Assembly: GCA_022828145.1 (NCBI GenBank)
Contig: JAJEJA010000046.1
Span: 19,916 to 83,915, forward strand
Direction of reading: 5' to 3'
Source: Candidatus Poribacteria bacterium
GTDB lineage: Bacteria > Poribacteria > WGA-4E > WGA-3G
Length of the DNA: 64,000 nucleotides
Shown here: positions 16,429 through 26,393 of the stretch, piece by piece
Position numbering within the stretch: the first letter of the stretch is position 1
How the letters are laid out: each line of letters begins with the position of its first letter
The notes under the pieces: model-generated
The model's database searches: none
Told to the model about the DNA's origin: nothing
The model's input: only the letters and a program-made list of their open reading frames with translations
Position numbers and translations under genes: made by a program

Positions 16429-18404
16429 TACACGCCTCTATCTGTATCAGAAGGTTCGGTCGATTCGGTATCTTGACTTGAACTCATCAGATGTCTTCTA
16501 ATATTCTCTTGGTTTTCAACCTCACGACTTTGAACAAATTCACGATTCGGTTCATAAGTAGGAACTAACTCCTGTAGTTTCGCAATAATCCCATCTGTTT
16601 CAAGTGAATCGGCATATTTAGAAAGTTCATCAATCTGCGAAAGCAGTTGTTCCTCCTCAATCGTCTCTAATTGTGCCACAAAGATACGTTGGTGTTTGGT
16701 TGCAGTGACGCCTTCTTGCGGTGTGAGGAGTTCTTCATAGAGTTTCTCACCGGGTTCCAATCCAGTAAAGTCTATCTTTATGTCTACATCTAATTCTAAA
16801 CCTGATAGTCGGATTAAGTCTCTTGCCAGGTCAAGGATCTTTATCGGTTCTCCCATATCTAACATCAAGATTTCACCACCATTACCCATTGCACCCGCCT
16901 GTATTAGAAGTTGTACCGCTTCAGGTATCGTCATAAAGTAACGCGTAGCTTCTCTGTGTGTGACCGTAACGGGTCCACCTTTTGCGATCTGTCGCTTAAA
17001 GTTAGGAAGAACGCTTGCTCTACTACCGATAACATTTCCAAAACGAACAGCGATGAATTTCGTCCCGTTTCTATTTGCTTTACACTGAATTAACTTCTCT
17101 GTTACCCGTTTGGATGCCCCGTAGACACTCGTAGGATTAACCGATTTGTCAGATGAAACCAGGATAAATGCCTCTACATGATGCTTGATAGCAGAATCAA
17201 TAAGATTCTTAGTACCGATAATGTTATTTTTTACCGCTTCGTCAGGGTGAGCCTCCATGAATTTGACGTGTTTGTGTGCAGCAGCATGAAATATAATATG
17301 AGGTCTGTATCGCTTGATAATCTGAAAAACTTTAGAATTATCACGAATATCGCCTATTACAAGCTCGCGATTAATTGGGGGATCCAATTCTCGCAATTCC
17401 ATATCAATGTGATAAATGCTGTTTTCGCCACGACCAAATAAGATCAATAACTCTGGATCAAGTTTAGCAACTTGTCTACACAACTCAGAACCGATAGACC
17501 CACCAGCACCCGTAACCATCACGCGCTTACCAGATAGATACTTGGAAATTTCAGCTAAATCTATCGGAGATGTAGAACGGTTAAGAAGGTCTTCTAACTT
17601 GACTTCACGGATATGATTGATGCTAACCTTACCCTCCAGGATCGCATGAATACTCGGTACAATTTTGAAATGACATCTTCTATATTCACATTGACGAATA
17701 ATGTCCCTTATCTTACCGCCGGGGGCAGATGGCATGGCGATTATAACTTCTTCAATCGTCCGCTTTCTTGCGATATAGGTGAGGTCTCTTGTCGTACCGA
17801 GTACTTCAAGACCCGCAATCGTTTTACCGACTTTCTGCAAATTGTCATCTATAAAACCTATAGGCAAATAACCTTTCTCAGGATGAGACCGTAATTCCCG
17901 CAAAACACCGATTCCAGCAGCACCAGCTCCAACTATCAATACCTTGGTTCGCGGTAATGCAACCTCATTATGTCTGCCTTCACGGAATAACTTATAGGAG
18001 AACTTAGCAAATCCAATGATGAATGCGTTGTAGAAAATGTCAACTAAGAAGAAACTCCATGTATCAAACCTTTGAAAAAATGCCGATATAGTATATAACA
18101 CCAAGCCTGACACACATACTGCATAGATTATAGAACGAAATTCTTTCACGCCAGCATATTGCCAAATAGGTTTATACAGACGAAAACATACGAAGGTGAG
18201 AAGACGAACTAATGTGACAACAGCACATATCATTAAAACTAAAGGATATGTTCCCACATTTGAAAATATCGGTATCTGCTTGAATTGATCTATTATATCA
18301 AAGTTAAGCTGACTACATGTAAAGTATGTTAATATTAATGCAAGATTAACAAGAAAAAAATCAATTACAATTGAAGAACTCCATCTGACTTTTGTTTTTT
18401 CCAT
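16428..18404 (-). CDS. CapD/PglF-type membrane nucleotide-sugar 4,6-dehydratase
   Basis: 658 residues. Four membrane helices span ~10-130. A first Rossmann domain (VLIVGAGAAGIGVLREL, ~150) is followed by a second, catalytic SDR domain (GKRVMVTGAGGSIGSELCRQV, ~290). Related PglF and CapD proteins convert UDP-GlcNAc to the 4-keto-6-deoxy sugar. In this family the usual YxxxK is relaxed; here SSDKSVNPTSVYGASKRVTEKL is present with YGASK. FGNVIGSRASVLPNFKRQI is another family mark. A GAGGTAAT ribosome site precedes the ATG. With the sugar transferase it forms the start of a bacillosamine- or QuiNAc-type glycan pathway; the exact sugar is inferred. Confidence 0.92.
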   Translation of the reverse strand: MEKTKVRWSSSIVIDFFLVNLALILTYFTCSQLNFDIIDQFKQIPIFSNVGTYPLVLMICAVVTLVRLLTFVCFRLYKPIWQYAGVKEFRSIIYAVCVSGLVLYTISAFFQRFDTWSFFLVDIFYNAFIIGFAKFSYKLFREGRHNEVALPRTKVLIVGAGAAGIGVLRELRSHPEKGYLPIGFIDDNLQKVGKTIAGLEVLGTTRDLTYIARKRTIEEVIIAMPSAPGGKIRDIIRQCEYRRCHFKIVPSIHAILEGKVSINHIREVKLEDLLNRSTSPIDLAEISKYLSGKRVMVTGAGGSIGSELCRQVAKLDPELLILFGRGENSIYHIDMELRELDPPINRELVIGDIRDNSKVFQIIKRYRPHIIFHAAAHKHVKFMEAHPDEAVKNNIIGTKNLIDSAIKHHVEAFILVSSDKSVNPTSVYGASKRVTEKLIQCKANRNGTKFIAVRFGNVIGSRASVLPNFKRQIAKGGPVTVTHREATRYFMTIPEAVQLLIQAGAMGNGGEILMLDMGEPIKILDLARDLIRLSGLELDVDIKIDFTGLEPGEKLYEELLTPQEGVTATKHQRIFVAQLETIEEEQLLSQIDELSKYADSLETDGIIAKLQELVPTYEPNREFVQSREVENQENIRRHLMSSSQDTESTEPSDTDRGV

Positions 18405-18430
18405 ATTACCTCCCTTGGCTACTTTTGCAA

Positions 18431-19663
18431 TTAGATTTCAGTATAGACCTGTTCCAATCTTTCAACGAGTACATTCCAATCATAACTGTCCTCAACCCTT
18501 TTTCTACCTGCCCTCGCGATACTTTCACGTCTCTCACGATCCTCAATTAAATCTATAACGGTTTCAGCAAAACCTTCTGGTGTATCTGCGATGACAACTT
18601 CCTTCTCACGTTCCGCCTCTAAACCCATGGCACCAATGGATGTTGTTACAACAGGTGTCTGCATAGCCATTGCCTCTAAGTTCTTAGTCTGTATGCCTGA
18701 ACCGGATCTTAAGGGGGCAACAAATATCGTTGCCTTCTCAAAGTACGGTCGTATATCAGGAACATAACCTGTAACAACTACACCTTTCGTTTTTTCCAAC
18801 TGCTTTACTTGGTTGGTAGGATGATTACCCACAATCTGAAAAGATACATCAGGATAACGTTCCTGTATCAATGGTAAAATATCTTCACAAAAATAGATAA
18901 CAGCATCAGAATTTGGAAAATAGTTCATAGTTCCTGTAAATAGCAGGTTTATAGATTCTTCTGATGCCAATCCACTATGGATACCAGATTGCCTGTCGGT
19001 TTCTGTGCTGATACTCTCATCGGCATCACTATGATGAAAGTACTTTAAATCAACTCCCATCGGGACAACGGATAAGTCGAGATTTTCATCCTGTTTAAGC
19101 AGATAGTCTTTATCGAATTGTGCTACGACTGTTCCACGATCAAATGATTTCATTATCTCAACTTCATAACTTCTGACACGTTTTTCCTCTAATCTTACCA
19201 AAAATCGTTTTGGTGTGCAATCTAAATCTGCTCGACGACTCAGATTTAAGGCTAACGAATCGCATAAATCCAATACCTTAGAGACACGTTTTTCATCTTT
19301 CACATATTGTCCCATGCGAAAGAGTTGGGCATGAATGAGATCAATATCCTCCTCCTGCAGAAGTTGGTTTATCTTTTGTTGCATCTGTTGCGAATACCAA
19401 TAATGTACTTGTAAAGGTAGTCGAGAAAAGAAGTGAACAGCAGTATTTACTTTCGCCAAAAAAGAACGAAAACGAACCCATTCAATTCGTTTACAGTAAG
19501 GTCTAAGATGTTTTACCGCAGCAACGTCATCATCAGACTCAGCGAAAAAGACTAAGGTGATTTCATGACGTTTTGACAGTTGTCTGATAAAGTGATATGA
19601 GCGAATACGGTCTCCTCTCTGTGGTGGATATGGACACCGTAAACTCAAGTAAAGGATACGCAT
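18431..19663 (-). CDS. Family 4 glycosyltransferase (exosortase-associated TIGR03087-like)
   Basis: 410 residues from the ATG at 19663, which has GGAAAG seven bases upstream; a TTG at 19678 is a weaker alternative. The N-terminal MRILYLSLRCPYPPQRGDRIRSYHFIRQL and the C-terminal nucleotide-sugar site (GSGIQTKNLEAMAMQTPVVTT) are those of GT-B enzymes. The opening closely recalls the sugar transferases found with PEP-CTERM/exosortase polysaccharide loci, but no exosortase gene is visible here. It is 26 bp upstream of the dehydratase gene on the same strand, so a three-gene glycan operon is likely. Confidence 0.87.
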   Translation of the reverse strand: MRILYLSLRCPYPPQRGDRIRSYHFIRQLSKRHEITLVFFAESDDDVAAVKHLRPYCKRIEWVRFRSFLAKVNTAVHFFSRLPLQVHYWYSQQMQQKINQLLQEEDIDLIHAQLFRMGQYVKDEKRVSKVLDLCDSLALNLSRRADLDCTPKRFLVRLEEKRVRSYEVEIMKSFDRGTVVAQFDKDYLLKQDENLDLSVVPMGVDLKYFHHSDADESISTETDRQSGIHSGLASEESINLLFTGTMNYFPNSDAVIYFCEDILPLIQERYPDVSFQIVGNHPTNQVKQLEKTKGVVVTGYVPDIRPYFEKATIFVAPLRSGSGIQTKNLEAMAMQTPVVTTSIGAMGLEAEREKEVVIADTPEGFAETVIDLIEDRERRESIARAGRKRVEDSYDWNVLVERLEQVYTEI

Positions 19664-19684
19664 AAGTTGACTTTCCAATACATC

Positions 19685-19720
19685 CCTGGTAGGTGCGGTT
19701 AGGAAACCGCACCTACCAGG
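19685..19720. repeat. 16-bp perfect hairpin (CCTGGTAGGTGCGGTT family)
   Basis: CCTGGTAGGTGCGGTT, four unpaired bases, then the exact complement. Related single arms occur near 38625 and 40795. It sits just upstream of the glycosyltransferase start, so it would be in the 5' region of that operon. Confidence 0.65.
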
Positions 19721-19742
19721 GTGTTCACATATTTTTATATTT

Positions 19743-19898
19743 TAACGTGAGTTTGATAAATCAGAACAAATAACTTACGTAGGTTGGGTTGAGGAACGAA
19801 ACCCAACATCTTGACCCATTATAGAGCAATATATGTTGGGTTTCGTGCCTCAACCCAACCTACAATGAATATTGCATTTAATTATCAAACTCACGTTA
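19743..19898. mobile_element. MITE family A, copy 1
   Basis: 156 bp with terminal inverted repeats TAACGTGAGTTTGATAA and its complement. Inner inverted arms GTAGGTTGGGTTGAGGAACG... make the whole unit foldable into a long hairpin. It is nearly identical to the copy at 26041-26196, with an inverted longer copy at 28914-29083 and a truncated copy at 34193. There is no coding capacity. Here it separates the glycosyltransferase start from the Trm112-like stop. Confidence 0.8.
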
Positions 19899-19923
19899 TT
19901 TTATAATAATCAGACTATTCTGC

Positions 19924-20115
19924 TTAAGCAGGCAATTCTGCCTCGTCGATTAACAGGACGGGTATCCCATCGCGAATTGGATATCGACGTTTACATTCAC
20001 CTCGACATACCAATTTCTGCTCTGTTTCTATATACTCTATTTTACCCTTACAAGCAGGGCATGCAAGAATATCAAGCAAAGTCTGTGATAACGTATAAGG
20101 TTTTTCAGATTTCAA
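19924..20115 (-). CDS. Trm112-family zinc-ribbon protein
   Basis: 63 residues with LLDILACPACKGKIEYI (Cys 19 and 22), a second Cys pair in LVCRGECKRRYPIRDGIPVLLIDEAE, and the family end DGIPVLL. This is the YcaR/Trm112 fold; in eukaryotes and archaea Trm112 activates several methyltransferases, while bacterial roles are poorly known. It starts at a TTG (20115) after GGGAGAG. It lies 47 bp downstream of secA on the same strand and may be cotranscribed with it. Confidence 0.85.
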   Translation of the reverse strand: MKSEKPYTLSQTLLDILACPACKGKIEYIETEQKLVCRGECKRRYPIRDGIPVLLIDEAELPA

Positions 20116-20162
20116 TTCATCTCTCCCAGAAGAAATCTATAGCATACGGATTTAGAATTGCA

Positions 20163-22865
20163 TTACCTTCCATGACACTTCTTATATTTTACACCACTGC
20201 CACATGGACAAAGTTCATTCCTTCCAACTTTTGGTACTGTTCCCATGGCTTGTTGTGAAGCAAATTCTGCTTCAGACTGACTGGTATAGTTTGGATGTCT
20301 CCGTTGTGCAGGACGACGTTGTCTGCTCTGACGTCTTTCAGGCACAGGACGCGTAGGTTGCGTCGTTACTTCCATCTTAAAAATAAATTCGCTAACCTGC
20401 TTCTCAATATTCTTATACATGGATTCAAAAATACCCAATGCCTCGCTCTTAAATACAACGATAGGGTCTTTTCCTCCATATTGCTCAAACCTTATGCCGT
20501 GCTGAATATAGTCAATGTTATGCAAATGATCTTTCCAATGGTGGTCAATCGCATTTAAGACCAGTAAACGTTCAAGTAGACGCATGTTTTCTGAACCCAA
20601 CTCTTCTTCGCGTCGTTTATAAAAACTCTTTAATTCATGCAGAATCTCACTATGAAGTTCTTCTGCGGATATCTCCTTGAGAGGCGTTTTGAAATTAGGA
20701 CTAATTAAAAAGGTTGTAACTAACCACTTCTCAAACTGATCAAGTTCTTCAGGTTCACGGGGTCCCCTTTCTGGAATGACTTCGTATACCTCATCAGCGA
20801 CAACATTGTCTATCATATTCCAAACTGTATCTTTGGGATCCTCTTCAGAAAGTATTGAATCTCTTAATGAGTATATTGTATCGCGCTGTGCTTCCATAAC
20901 ATCATCAAACTTCAGGATGTTTTTTCGTGCTTCAAAGTTTATTTCCTCAACGCGGGTCTGTGCTTTTTCTATTGACTTTGTTACCCAAGGGTGTTCAAGT
21001 GGAATGGTGTCATCCATACCAGCTCTTGTCATGGTATTTGTCATAAATCCTTGTAATCGTTCTGATCCGAACTTTCGCATCAGATCATCTTCAAGTGATA
21101 AGTAAAAGCGCGATGAACCTGGATCACCTTGTCTTCCAGACCGACCCCTTAATTGGTTATCAATGCGTCGCGAATCATGTCTTTCTGTACCGACAATATG
21201 CAATCCGCCCGCGTTCAGCACATGTTCTTTATTCTTTTCGCAGATCGCTTCCGCCTCAGAAAATGCAGTTTGCCATTCTTCAGATTCTGTAGACAGTGTT
21301 CTTAAATCTACCTTCTTTTTACGTAATGTGTCCTTTGCTAAACCTTCAGGATTGCCCCCAAGAAGAATATCCACGCCTCGACCTGCCATATTGGTAGCAA
21401 TCGTTACTGCCCCCGGCATGCCTGCTTGTGCAATGATGTCTGCTTCACGCGCGTGTTCCTTAGCATTCAGTACTTGATGCTTAATGTTTCTATTTCTTGC
21501 CCTTAGGAGTTTGCTTAGCTTCTCGGAATTCTCAATTGAAATCGTTCCAACAAGCACAGGTCTGCCTTTCTCATGCTGCTCCTGAATATCCTCCAAGACT
21601 GCGTTATATTTCGCTTCCTCTGTCCTATAAATCTGATCAGGATTGTCAATACGGATCATCGGTTCATTCGTCGGTACGACGACGACATCTAAACCGTATA
21701 TATGTGCAAATTCGTTTGCTTCTGTCGCAGCGGTTCCTGTCATACCTGCAAGTTTATCATATAGACGGAAATAATTTTGGTAGGTGATAGTTGCAAATGT
21801 TTCGCTCTCTTGTGCTATGCGGACACGCTCTTTTGCCTCAATTGCCTGATGCAAACCTTCATTAAGACGGCGACCTACCAGTTTTCTACCCGTAAATTCA
21901 TCAATAAGCAAAACCTCTCCATTCTCCACAAGATAGTCAATATCCCGTTTCCAAAGATGGTGCGCATTCAGAGACTGATTGACATGATGCACAAGCATAA
22001 CATGATCAGGTTCATACATATTCGCGATACCGAGTAACCGTTGCACCTCTTCTATACCATCATCCGTGAGTGAGACATTACCCCGAGATTTGCCTTTATC
22101 ATCAATAACAAAATGCTCTTCAGTACGTAACTGTGTAACGATATAATTGATTCTTCTATATAGTTCTGCCGGTTTGTCAGAGGCGTCTGATATGATAAGT
22201 GGTGTGCGTGCTTCATCAACGAGAATACTATCTACTTCATCCAAAATAGCATAGATATGGCCACGTTGAACCTTGTTTTCAAGTGTGAGGGCTCTGTTGT
22301 CATTTAGGTAATCAAAACCGAACTGACTATGTACCCCATAGGTGATGTCTGCTTTATATGCAAGTTTTCTTTGTTCATAAGGCATCTGGTTCAGTGTTAG
22401 ACCGACAGACATGCCCAGGAAATTATATATTTGCCCCATCCATTCAGCATCGCGTTGTGCAAGATAGTCGTTGACAGTGGCGAGGTGAACACCATTTCCG
22501 GTAAGCGCATTTAGATAGACTGCAAGTGTTGATGTTAATGTCTTACCTTCACCTGTTCTCATTTCAGCGATGGACCCACTATGTAAGGCGGATCCTCCGA
22601 TAATCTGGACATCATAGTGTCGTTGTTTCAATGTCCGTACCGCAGTCTCTCGCACCACAGCGAAGGCATCCGGTAATAATTCGTCAAGTGTAGCACCTGA
22701 TTCTATCTGTCGTCTGAAGTGTGGTGTTTTTGCCTGTAATTGGGCATCGGTTAATTTCTTTACTTGCGGTTCACGCTGGTTAACCGCTTCAACTATGTCT
22801 GTAAACTTCTTTACGTCCCTGTCCTCTTTACTACCAAAGACCTTGGTCATTATTTTATCAAACAT
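20163..22865 (-). CDS. secA: SecA, preprotein translocase ATPase
   Basis: 900 residues, full family length. Nucleotide-binding domain 1 contains [22 protein letters not shown] (Walker A) and [18 protein letters not shown]. The preprotein cross-linking region follows, then NBD2 with [13 protein letters not shown] and [31 protein letters not shown]. The C-terminus ends in the SEC-C zinc motif [14 protein letters not shown], used to bind SecB or ribosomes. SecA drives protein export through SecYEG at the cytoplasmic membrane. The ATG at 22865 has AAGGAGAGAA directly upstream. Confidence 0.98.
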   Translation of the reverse strand: MFDKIMTKVFGSKEDRDVKKFTDIVEAVNQREPQVKKLTDAQLQAKTPHFRRQIESGATLDELLPDAFAVVRETAVRTLKQRHYDVQIIGGSALHSGSIAEMRTGEGKTLTSTLAVYLNALTGNGVHLATVNDYLAQRDAEWMGQIYNFLGMSVGLTLNQMPYEQRKLAYKADITYGVHSQFGFDYLNDNRALTLENKVQRGHIYAILDEVDSILVDEARTPLIISDASDKPAELYRRINYIVTQLRTEEHFVIDDKGKSRGNVSLTDDGIEEVQRLLGIANMYEPDHVMLVHHVNQSLNAHHLWKRDIDYLVENGEVLLIDEFTGRKLVGRRLNEGLHQAIEAKERVRIAQESETFATITYQNYFRLYDKLAGMTGTAATEANEFAHIYGLDVVVVPTNEPMIRIDNPDQIYRTEEAKYNAVLEDIQEQHEKGRPVLVGTISIENSEKLSKLLRARNRNIKHQVLNAKEHAREADIIAQAGMPGAVTIATNMAGRGVDILLGGNPEGLAKDTLRKKKVDLRTLSTESEEWQTAFSEAEAICEKNKEHVLNAGGLHIVGTERHDSRRIDNQLRGRSGRQGDPGSSRFYLSLEDDLMRKFGSERLQGFMTNTMTRAGMDDTIPLEHPWVTKSIEKAQTRVEEINFEARKNILKFDDVMEAQRDTIYSLRDSILSEEDPKDTVWNMIDNVVADEVYEVIPERGPREPEELDQFEKWLVTTFLISPNFKTPLKEISAEELHSEILHELKSFYKRREEELGSENMRLLERLLVLNAIDHHWKDHLHNIDYIQHGIRFEQYGGKDPIVVFKSEALGIFESMYKNIEKQVSEFIFKMEVTTQPTRPVPERRQSRQRRPAQRRHPNYTSQSEAEFASQQAMGTVPKVGRNELCPCGSGVKYKKCHGR

Positions 22866-22939
22866 TTCTCTCCTTGAAGAATATCAACTTAAGCACACAC
22901 TAATGGATTGTCTATTCTAACATTGTGTGTATCATCAAT

Positions 22940-23021
22940 AGTCGGGAATCGGCCAGTTTTATATAGTTGGCCTCCTACAGAACTGAGTATTGGTAGGAGC
23001 GATCTCCGAATCGCGACCTAC
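22940..23021. repeat. Dispersed inverted repeat, GTCGGGAATCGG family
   Basis: Left arm GTCGGGAATCGG with a short internal GGCCAGTTTTATATAGTTGGCC hairpin-like insert, and right arm GGAGCGATCTCCGAATCGCG. Outer motifs ATGGATTGTCTATTC and GTCTGGACTGTCCAC bracket it as at 15.6 kb. It lies between the membrane protein stop and the secA start. Confidence 0.65.
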
Positions 23022-23042
23022 ATATTTCGTCTGGACTGTCCA

Positions 23043-24179
23043 CTAAGAGGCAGCTGTTAATTGATACCCTTCATCTCCTGTCAATATAGGCTGCTGTTCC
23101 TCAACAGCATTCGGCTTTATAATATTCTCTCCATCAACGTGTTTTTTAAGTATAACATAAATCAGAGTCGTTCCTACAGAGACTAACGAAAAAAGATAAC
23201 CGAGAATACCTCCAAATAAAGATATTAACATAAATGCTAAAAAGATAGCACAGATAGTTGTGGAAAAACTCATATCGGGAAGTTCTGTATTAAAAAAAGC
23301 ACCATCATCACTTAGAAAGATACCTGAGATTTTTTCTATAATGCCACCCAACCATCTGTTTACATATAACAACGCGTCCGGCAAAAATGATGGATGCAGA
23401 TAGTAGGTCGGCAGCAGTGCGATTAAAAACCCACCTATACAAAACAGTGCCCAAATTGGGACATGAAACAACTTTAAAGCAGATAAAAGTAATCCATAAC
23501 CCATGAGGCGCCACGGCTGATTCCATACAATAAAAAAAAGTTGATAGATAATTTCAAACGCATCTACTTCTGTTGTTGCCGACATAGCAGGAATAAGGAA
23601 TAAACCTGCCAAACACACTGAAAGTATAAATAGGAGGAGTATGCCAAACAAGAATCCGATAGGTGTAAAAATAGAAGATATCGTAAGGATGGTTCCCTTA
23701 AGGAATGGTATTTTCGCTAATAATCCGACACATATAGGGATTATTAGTAGGCAAAGGATGAGTAAAAATAACCAAAGAAAGGGCCCAATAACTGTTTTCC
23801 ATCTCCTTCTCAATACACCTAATGCATTACCGATAGTATAGAGTGTATCACCCCGTAACTGTTCAAAAGTAATCTTGGATGAAAGTGTACTACATAAAAG
23901 AAATACAATTCCAAAAATTACAATACCAAACCACATCGCAACAGATGAAATAACACTTAAGTCATGGTCTACGAAGGGTAGAATAGGAAGTAATCCGTGA
24001 GATGTCCAAATATCCTGTGCCTTTGAACCATCCACTATAATCAGGCTGAGATAAACTAAAATCTGATAAATAAGGTAAGCAAGTATTATCCCCGTAAAAT
24101 GAATTCCAATCCTGCGACCGCTGAATCCATATCGGTAAACCCGGAGAATATCCTTGTAATTGAAGTGAATCTGTTCCAT
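23043..24179 (-). CDS. Polytopic membrane protein of unknown function
   Basis: 378 residues with about eight hydrophobic segments (for example GIHFTGIILAYLIYQILVYLSLIIV near 25, AMWFGIVIFGIVFLLCS near 100, WLFLLILCLLIIPICVGLLA near 140, GFLFGILLLFILSVCLAGLFLIPAMSAT near 180). A cytoplasmic-looking N-terminal segment and a short polar C-terminal tail flank them. No catalytic motif stands out and I do not recognise the family with confidence. It is monocistronic, convergent with nothing, and divergent from the methyltransferase. The start ATG at 24179 has a weak ribosome site. Confidence 0.7.
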   Translation of the reverse strand: MEQIHFNYKDILRVYRYGFSGRRIGIHFTGIILAYLIYQILVYLSLIIVDGSKAQDIWTSHGLLPILPFVDHDLSVISSVAMWFGIVIFGIVFLLCSTLSSKITFEQLRGDTLYTIGNALGVLRRRWKTVIGPFLWLFLLILCLLIIPICVGLLAKIPFLKGTILTISSIFTPIGFLFGILLLFILSVCLAGLFLIPAMSATTEVDAFEIIYQLFFIVWNQPWRLMGYGLLLSALKLFHVPIWALFCIGGFLIALLPTYYLHPSFLPDALLYVNRWLGGIIEKISGIFLSDDGAFFNTELPDMSFSTTICAIFLAFMLISLFGGILGYLFSLVSVGTTLIYVILKKHVDGENIIKPNAVEEQQPILTGDEGYQLTAAS

Positions 24180-24399
24180 ACTACTCGTTATCTAATATCT
24201 GGTGTTGATTGAACTTCTGATGATAAATTATATTCACAGAATTATGTCTGCCGCCGCATTGATTAATCCTTAAAAATATTACCATACTTTACCGATTCAT
24301 GTCAAATATATTATTTTTGAAGGGAAGGATGGAAGGATGGAAGGGTGAAAGATGTTTTGGGTGGGATTCTTGAATTTGAAGGAAAAAAGAAATTTAAAC

Positions 24400-25074
24400 A
24401 TGGGGGAACAACAATCAGTGAAAAGAATACTTGAACCAGAAGTCATGGATACCAAGGAAGAAGCTGAAGCTTATGACGCAATGGGACACGGTGAAGTTGA
24501 TAAAGCTTTTGTTGACCGTGTAATCACACTCGGTGCAAAATCCGGACATTTTCTTGATGTTGGTACGGGTCCAGCTCAAATACCGATCCTACTTGCACAA
24601 AGGTGCCCAAATATTAACCTCACTGCTATAGATTTGTCAATTGAGATGTTGAAAATTGCTGAAAGACATATTTCTGACAATGATCTAACAGAACGTATCA
24701 CGCTTGAACTTGTAGATGCGAAATCCTTACCCTATCCTGATAACACCTTTGACGGTCTGATTTCAAACAGTATTGTGCATCACATCCATGATTCATTGAA
24801 AGCACTCAAAGAGATGGCGAGAGTCATGAAACCTACAGGTGTAGTTCTTATAAGAGACCTTATCCGACCAGAAACACCAGAGGCAGCACAAGCATTCGTA
24901 GACAAATATGCTGCGGAGGATACGCCTATTCAACAGAAACTCTATTATGAATCTTTCCTGGCATCTTTTACAATTGCTGAAGTAGAACAGATGTTGATAC
25001 AAGCGGACATACCAGGGGCAGCTGTAGTGCAAAGCACTGATAGACATTGGTCTATTGAACGAGGTGCTGATTAA
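24400..25074 (+). CDS. Class I SAM-dependent methyltransferase
   Basis: About 224 residues from the ATG at 24400. Motif I is HFLDVGTGPAQIPILLAQ, followed by the motif II acid TAIDLSIEMLKIA, then VDAKSLPYPDNTFDGLISNSIVHHI (post I/motif III) and RVMKPTGVVLIRDLIRP. This is the Methyltransf_11/25 UbiE-like layout, so the substrate is a small molecule or lipid that cannot be named. An in-frame ATG at 24352 has a better-looking GAAGGGTGAAAG upstream. But it lies in GGATGGAAGG low-complexity DNA and adds an unconserved-looking tail, so I prefer 24400. Confidence 0.82.
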   Translation: MGEQQSVKRILEPEVMDTKEEAEAYDAMGHGEVDKAFVDRVITLGAKSGHFLDVGTGPAQIPILLAQRCPNINLTAIDLSIEMLKIAERHISDNDLTERITLELVDAKSLPYPDNTFDGLISNSIVHHIHDSLKALKEMARVMKPTGVVLIRDLIRPETPEAAQAFVDKYAAEDTPIQQKLYYESFLASFTIAEVEQMLIQADIPGAAVVQSTDRHWSIERGAD

Positions 25075-25217
25075 CACTGATATGTGTCAACTTAGTGATG
25101 TTCCCAGGCCAGTCAGCTCGGTTTCCTAACCTTATACGTCAATTTAGCGATTTCCGAAACCATAGCTGTAGCACATTCATCCTTGATTGTGCTTCTTTGA
25201 AGGCGTATAAAAAATGT

Positions 25218-25246
25218 TTGACAATTTCTTGCAAATGTGATATGCT
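25218..25246 (+). promoter_or_regulatory. Sigma-70 promoter of the discoidin-like gene
   Basis: TTGACA (25218-25223), 17-bp spacer, TATGCT (25241-25246). It would give a leader of about 75 nt before the AAGGAGG site. The upstream part of the gap (25140-25190) carries AGCACATTCATCCTTGATTG, a dispersed motif found inverted at 38995-39020. Confidence 0.65.
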
Positions 25247-25326
25247 GCATTAATTTCAATTTTAAGATTCACGATATAGCAAACTTACATACAAGTGAAA
25301 TTCATTTTTTAAGGAGGATGAACAAC

Positions 25327-26022
25327 ATGAAAATGCTATCAGTATTAGCAGCACTTATCTTGATGATACCTTTTTTAGTTATCTATTCAAGCAACATGGC
25401 ACAGGCTGAGGAAGTGTTGGGTACAGGAACAGGATCACTGTTAGGAGGCGACCTAACCGACCCAGAAGACGATGGGGATCCTGAAGCAGATAAAAATTAC
25501 AACGCCATTTTCTCATCCAGCGATGAACCCGGGTTCGCGGGCGGAGAATTCGCGTTTAACGTCTTTGATAACGTACTTGGCGGCGGTAACGCAAAATGGT
25601 GCTGAGGCCCTGGCGGAGGCATTCCGGCGGAAGGCCTACACGTGACAGCTGAGTTTGATGTACCTTATGCACTGACACACTTCACAGTCTCGTCAGCGAA
25701 CGATGTTCCTAACAGAAACCCTATAGAGTGGGAAATTCAAGGATCAAACGATGGCGAGGATTTTACCACTATTTTTTCTCACGACGGTGATAGTTTTTGG
25801 AACGAGCGACTGCAAGTCGTCCGTTTTGATGCAGGAGACGATTTTGACGTTCAGAAAGTCGGGTATCGGTTTTTCCGACACGTTACTTTTAACACCGTAG
25901 CGAACCCAGCTGGAGCGTATTTTCAAATCGGCGAAATCGAATACTTTGGCGATGATAAGTTCCCTGTAGAGGCAGAAGGAAAACTTGCAACCCAATGGGG
26001 AAACATCAAAAAAGTCCGATAA
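25327..26022 (+). CDS. Secreted discoidin-like (F5/8 type C) domain protein with an in-frame TGA
   Basis: The ATG at 25327 follows AAGGAGG by nine bases and gives a clear signal peptide (MKMLSVLAALILMIPFLVIYSSNMAQAEE). A stop TGA at 25603-25605 interrupts the frame after GGGNAKWC. The same frame continues without any shift through GPGGGIPAEGLHVTAEFDVP and EWEIQGSNDGEDFTTIF, typical of F5/8C-like carbohydrate-binding domains, to 26022. The TGA sits where relatives, as I recall them, have a second Cys (WCC). A recent nonsense mutation, sequencing error or recoding as selenocysteine are all possible. The protein ends GKLATQWGNIKKVR, a tail shared with the LamG protein downstream. Confidence 0.7.
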
Positions 26023-26040
26023 ACACAAATATCACCTATT

Positions 26041-26196
26041 TAACGTGAGTTTGATAAATCAGAACAAATAACTTACGTAGGTTGGGTTGAGGAACGAAAC
26101 CCAACATCTTGACCCATTATAGAGCAATACATGTTGGGTTTCGTTCCTCAACCCAACCTACAACGCATATTGCATTTAATTATCAAACTCACGTTA
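26041..26196. mobile_element. MITE family A, copy 2
   Basis: 156 bp, same orientation as copy 1 and almost identical, with both TAACGTGAGTTTGATAA ends intact. It begins 18 bp after the discoidin-like gene stop and could serve as its 3' hairpin. Confidence 0.8.
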
Positions 26197-26393
26197 TTTA
26201 CTAAAATGGCTTGAATCTAAGTAATTACTTAGGTTTGAGTCGTTTTCATTTCCACAACAAATAGAAACAGATAGAAGTGGTATAATTTCAAAAAATATCT
26301 GTATTTTAATTCCCGACAAATAAGAAAACATGGTATACTATTAACAGCAATCCATGATATATATTAGAACACAACATTTAAAGGAGATTAAAA

